DNA from: an uncultured Phascolarctobacterium sp.
GTDB taxonomy: Bacteria > Bacillota > Negativicutes > Acidaminococcales > Acidaminococcaceae
Assembly: GCA_949287345.1 (NCBI GenBank)
Contig: CASEGD010000071.1
Coordinates: forward strand, 1-6,234
Direction of reading: 5' to 3'
DNA length: 6,234 bases
Part shown: positions 4,653-6,234 of the stretch, in pieces
Numbering within the stretch: the first letter of the stretch is position 1
Layout of the letters: each line of letters opens with the position of its first letter
The notes under the pieces: model-generated
The model's database searches: none
What the model was told of the DNA's origin: nothing
What the model saw: only the letters and a program-made list of their open reading frames with translations
Made by a program: the position numbers and the translations under genes

Positions 4653-6149
4653 ATGTTTGAAATCCCCCCTTACGTCAAAAAAATATTAAGCGCGCTGAAC
4701 GCTGCGGGTTATGAGGCTTATATTGCCGGCGGCGCTGTGCGCGATTTGCTTTCGGGCCGGCCGCCCGGCGATTTTGACGTTACGACGAGCGCCTTGCCGG
4801 AAGAAACTACCGCCGTTTGCAAAGCGCACGACATTAAAACGGTTGATAACTTGGGACAGAACTTTGGCTGCGTCGTCGCTGTTATTGACGGGCACAATGT
4901 GGAGATAACCACCTTCCGCGGCGAAAGCTACGGCAGCGATGCGCACAAGCCGGAAAAGGTGTGGTTCAGCAAGTCGCTGCGCGATGATTTAAGCCGCCGC
5001 GATTTTACCGTTAACGCTATGGTGATGGACGCGGACGGCAAAATTTATGATTATCATTGTGGGCAGGATGATTTGACGAATAAAATTTTGCGCACCGTCG
5101 GCGACGCTCAGACACGTTACAGTGAGGACGCCCTGCGTATGCTGCGCGCCTGCCGCTTTGTGGGGCAGCTTGGCTTTACCTATGTACAGGAAGATGGTTT
5201 GCTGCCGCCCTTCGGCGAAGAAGGCACGCCCTATTACCTGTCGCAGAATTTTAAATTTCCGGTTGAACGCTGCGCAGGTTTATCGCTTGAGCGCGTGCGA
5301 ACCGAGCTGGATAAACTTTTGGTCAGCGAACACGCAGGGCACGGCTTAATGCTTTTAATGGCAACAGGGTTGACGGACGCACACTGCCGCGTTAAGGAAG
5401 GCGGCGGCTATACCGAAATCGCCATCCTGCCGGAGCTGCGCCATCTGGCAGGGCTGCCGCAGAACAGGCGCTTCCATTGCTACAATGCGTGGGAGCATAC
5501 GCTGGCCGCCGTCGATAACAGCCCGCGCGATTTAACTATCCGCTGGGCGATGCTGCTGCACGACCTTGGCAAAGGCATGCCCGGCATCCGCGGCACACAT
5601 CCGGACGGTTCGCCGAGCGACCACGGACACGAAGCGTTAAGCGCCGTCATGGCGGAAGAACTTTTGACGCGCCTGCGTTACCCGAAAGATTTTAAAAAGC
5701 GTGTGGTCTGGCTTGTATCGCGCCACATGCGCTTTGCACCGATGATGTTTACCAAAGAGCGCACGCTGATGCGCTGGGTACGGGCAGAAGCTGCAAGCGG
5801 AGAGTTCCGCACCGAAAAGGATTTGACGGAAGCGTTTACGCAGCTGAAAGAAGTGTTTTTGGCAGACATGGGCGCAACACACGCGGGCAAGAACCCGCAG
5901 CTGATGGCGGAAGGGCGCGAGCTGGCGGACGCTGTTATTGAACTGGCGCGCACCAAAATGCCGGTGCATACTTCGGATTTGGCAATCAGCGGCGCAGATT
6001 TGCACGTACTGGTGCCGCCTGAAGAAACAGGAGCGTATTTAAAATACCTACTGGCGCGCGTGCAGAGCGGCAATTTGGCTAACTGCCGCGATGAGCTTTT
6101 GGCAGCGGCAAAGCACCGCCGCACCAAAACGGAAACGGCAGAAAATTAA
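4653..6149 (+). CDS. cca: CCA tRNA nucleotidyltransferase with HD domain
   Basis: From ATG 4653 the product is 498 residues, a class II CCA-adding enzyme. It builds or repairs the 3'-terminal CCA of tRNAs from CTP and ATP without a nucleic acid template. Visible elements: the nucleotidyltransferase signature GGAVRD at 26-31 with the metal-binding DFD at 40-42; NLGQNFG at 67-73 leading to EITTFRGE around 84-91; RRDFTVNAM at 115-123; and RYSEDALRMLRACRF at 155-169, whose EDALR fits the base-selecting EDxxR motif. After a neck/body region comes an HD domain: H282, the HDLGK at 303-307, H326 in GHEA, and H358. The C-terminal DLAISGADL at 442-450 is typical of the family. Between LGF and ERVRTEL (about residues 176-213) the protein is roughly 15 residues longer than I expect. 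HD-containing relatives such as the E. coli enzyme have phosphohydrolase activity; whether this one does is unknown. A tRNA gene begins 51 bases downstream. Confidence 0.95.
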   Translation: MFEIPPYVKKILSALNAAGYEAYIAGGAVRDLLSGRPPGDFDVTTSALPEETTAVCKAHDIKTVDNLGQNFGCVVAVIDGHNVEITTFRGESYGSDAHKPEKVWFSKSLRDDLSRRDFTVNAMVMDADGKIYDYHCGQDDLTNKILRTVGDAQTRYSEDALRMLRACRFVGQLGFTYVQEDGLLPPFGEEGTPYYLSQNFKFPVERCAGLSLERVRTELDKLLVSEHAGHGLMLLMATGLTDAHCRVKEGGGYTEIAILPELRHLAGLPQNRRFHCYNAWEHTLAAVDNSPRDLTIRWAMLLHDLGKGMPGIRGTHPDGSPSDHGHEALSAVMAEELLTRLRYPKDFKKRVVWLVSRHMRFAPMMFTKERTLMRWVRAEAASGEFRTEKDLTEAFTQLKEVFLADMGATHAGKNPQLMAEGRELADAVIELARTKMPVHTSDLAISGADLHVLVPPEETGAYLKYLLARVQSGNLANCRDELLAAAKHRRTKTETAEN

Positions 6150-6159
6150 GCCGCGCCTA

Positions 6160-6188
6160 TTGTACGCCGCCGCGCAAAGTGCTATACT
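6160..6188 (+). promoter_or_regulatory. Candidate promoter of the downstream tRNA
   Basis: An extended -10, TG-C-TATACT, lies at 6180-6188 (5 of 6 matches to TATAAT), with a weak -35 TTGTAC at 6160-6165 (the TTG is matched) and a 17-base spacer. Transcription would begin at about 6195, a few bases before the mature tRNA 5' end at 6201, as is common for tRNA genes. The placement, in the 51-base gap after cca, supports an independent tRNA promoter. Confidence 0.55.
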
Positions 6189-6200
6189 AATACTATCAAC

Positions 6201-6234
6201 GGGGACGTAGCTCAGCTGGGAGAGCGTACGGTTC
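6201..6234 (+). tRNA. tRNA gene, 5' half only, isoacceptor undetermined
   Basis: The window ends inside a tRNA. The visible part folds as expected: acceptor 5' strand GGGGACG (6201-6207), T8-A9, D-stem GCTC (6210-6213) pairing with GAGC (6222-6225), an 8-base D-loop AGCTGGGA with G18-G19, G26, then the 5' anticodon-stem strand TACGG (6227-6231) and T32-T33. By this numbering the last base of the window, C6234, is position 34, the first anticodon base. The amino acid identity therefore cannot be read, though the anticodon should begin with C. Whether CCA is encoded is also unseen. Confidence 0.88.

Noticed and set aside
5678..6127. Minus-strand open frame opposite the 3' half of cca (149 codons)
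   Set aside because: It overlaps the HD and C-terminal region of cca, which is clearly coding, and shows low-complexity shadow composition with no initiation signal.
6150..6200. Possible terminator after cca
   Set aside because: The GC-rich stretch GCCGCGC...GCCGCCGCGC has no properly paired arms and no T-run. A tRNA promoter explains the gap better.
1..6234. CRISPR array, transposon, phage or toxin-antitoxin module
   Set aside because: No regularly spaced repeats, transposase or integrase motifs, terminal inverted repeats or paired small toxin-like genes were seen on either strand.

Overview
This window looks like chromosomal DNA of a Gram-positive-lineage anaerobe (Bacillota). The evidence is the block decarboxylase - tmk - holB - ricT, which resembles the yaaO-tmk-yaaQ-yaaR-holB-yaaT neighbourhood of Bacillus subtilis but lacks yaaQ and yaaR, together with strong AGGAGG-type ribosome binding sites and TTG/GTG starts. 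The moderately high GC of the housekeeping genes would suit a Negativicutes-type genome, but that placement is a guess.

Layout. Minus strand, read from right to left: a small P-loop kinase-like protein of unknown role (3181-3708), an Orn/Lys/Arg decarboxylase of the short SpeA/YaaO type (1667-3118 with the start I prefer), thymidylate kinase tmk (1043-1666), DNA polymerase III delta-prime subunit holB (40-1035), and the first 34 bases of a PSP1-domain gene (ricT/yaaT) running off the left edge. Plus strand: an arylamine N-acetyltransferase (3818-4645), the HD-domain CCA-adding enzyme cca (4653-6149), and the 5' part of a tRNA gene (6201-6234) cut by the right edge. The two transcription units diverge from an 88-base intergenic region (3709-3796) that holds a candidate promoter for each direction.

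How the genes fit together. tmk and holB serve DNA synthesis (dTTP supply and clamp loading), the decarboxylase makes a polyamine precursor, and cca plus the adjacent tRNA belong to tRNA maturation. The kinase-like gene and the acetyltransferase sit head to head in the middle, appear lower in GC than the housekeeping genes on both sides, and are the accessory-looking part of the window. Junctions are tight: decarboxylase/tmk abut as TAA-ATG, and in both tmk/holB and nat/cca the upstream stop codon lies inside the downstream Shine-Dalgarno sequence, which suggests translational coupling.

I found no CRISPR array, insertion sequence, prophage gene or clearly new multi-gene system. The points most worth following up are the truncated ricT start at the left edge, the revised starts of three genes, the shared extended -10 promoter pattern, and the active-site-rim substitutions in the acetyltransferase.
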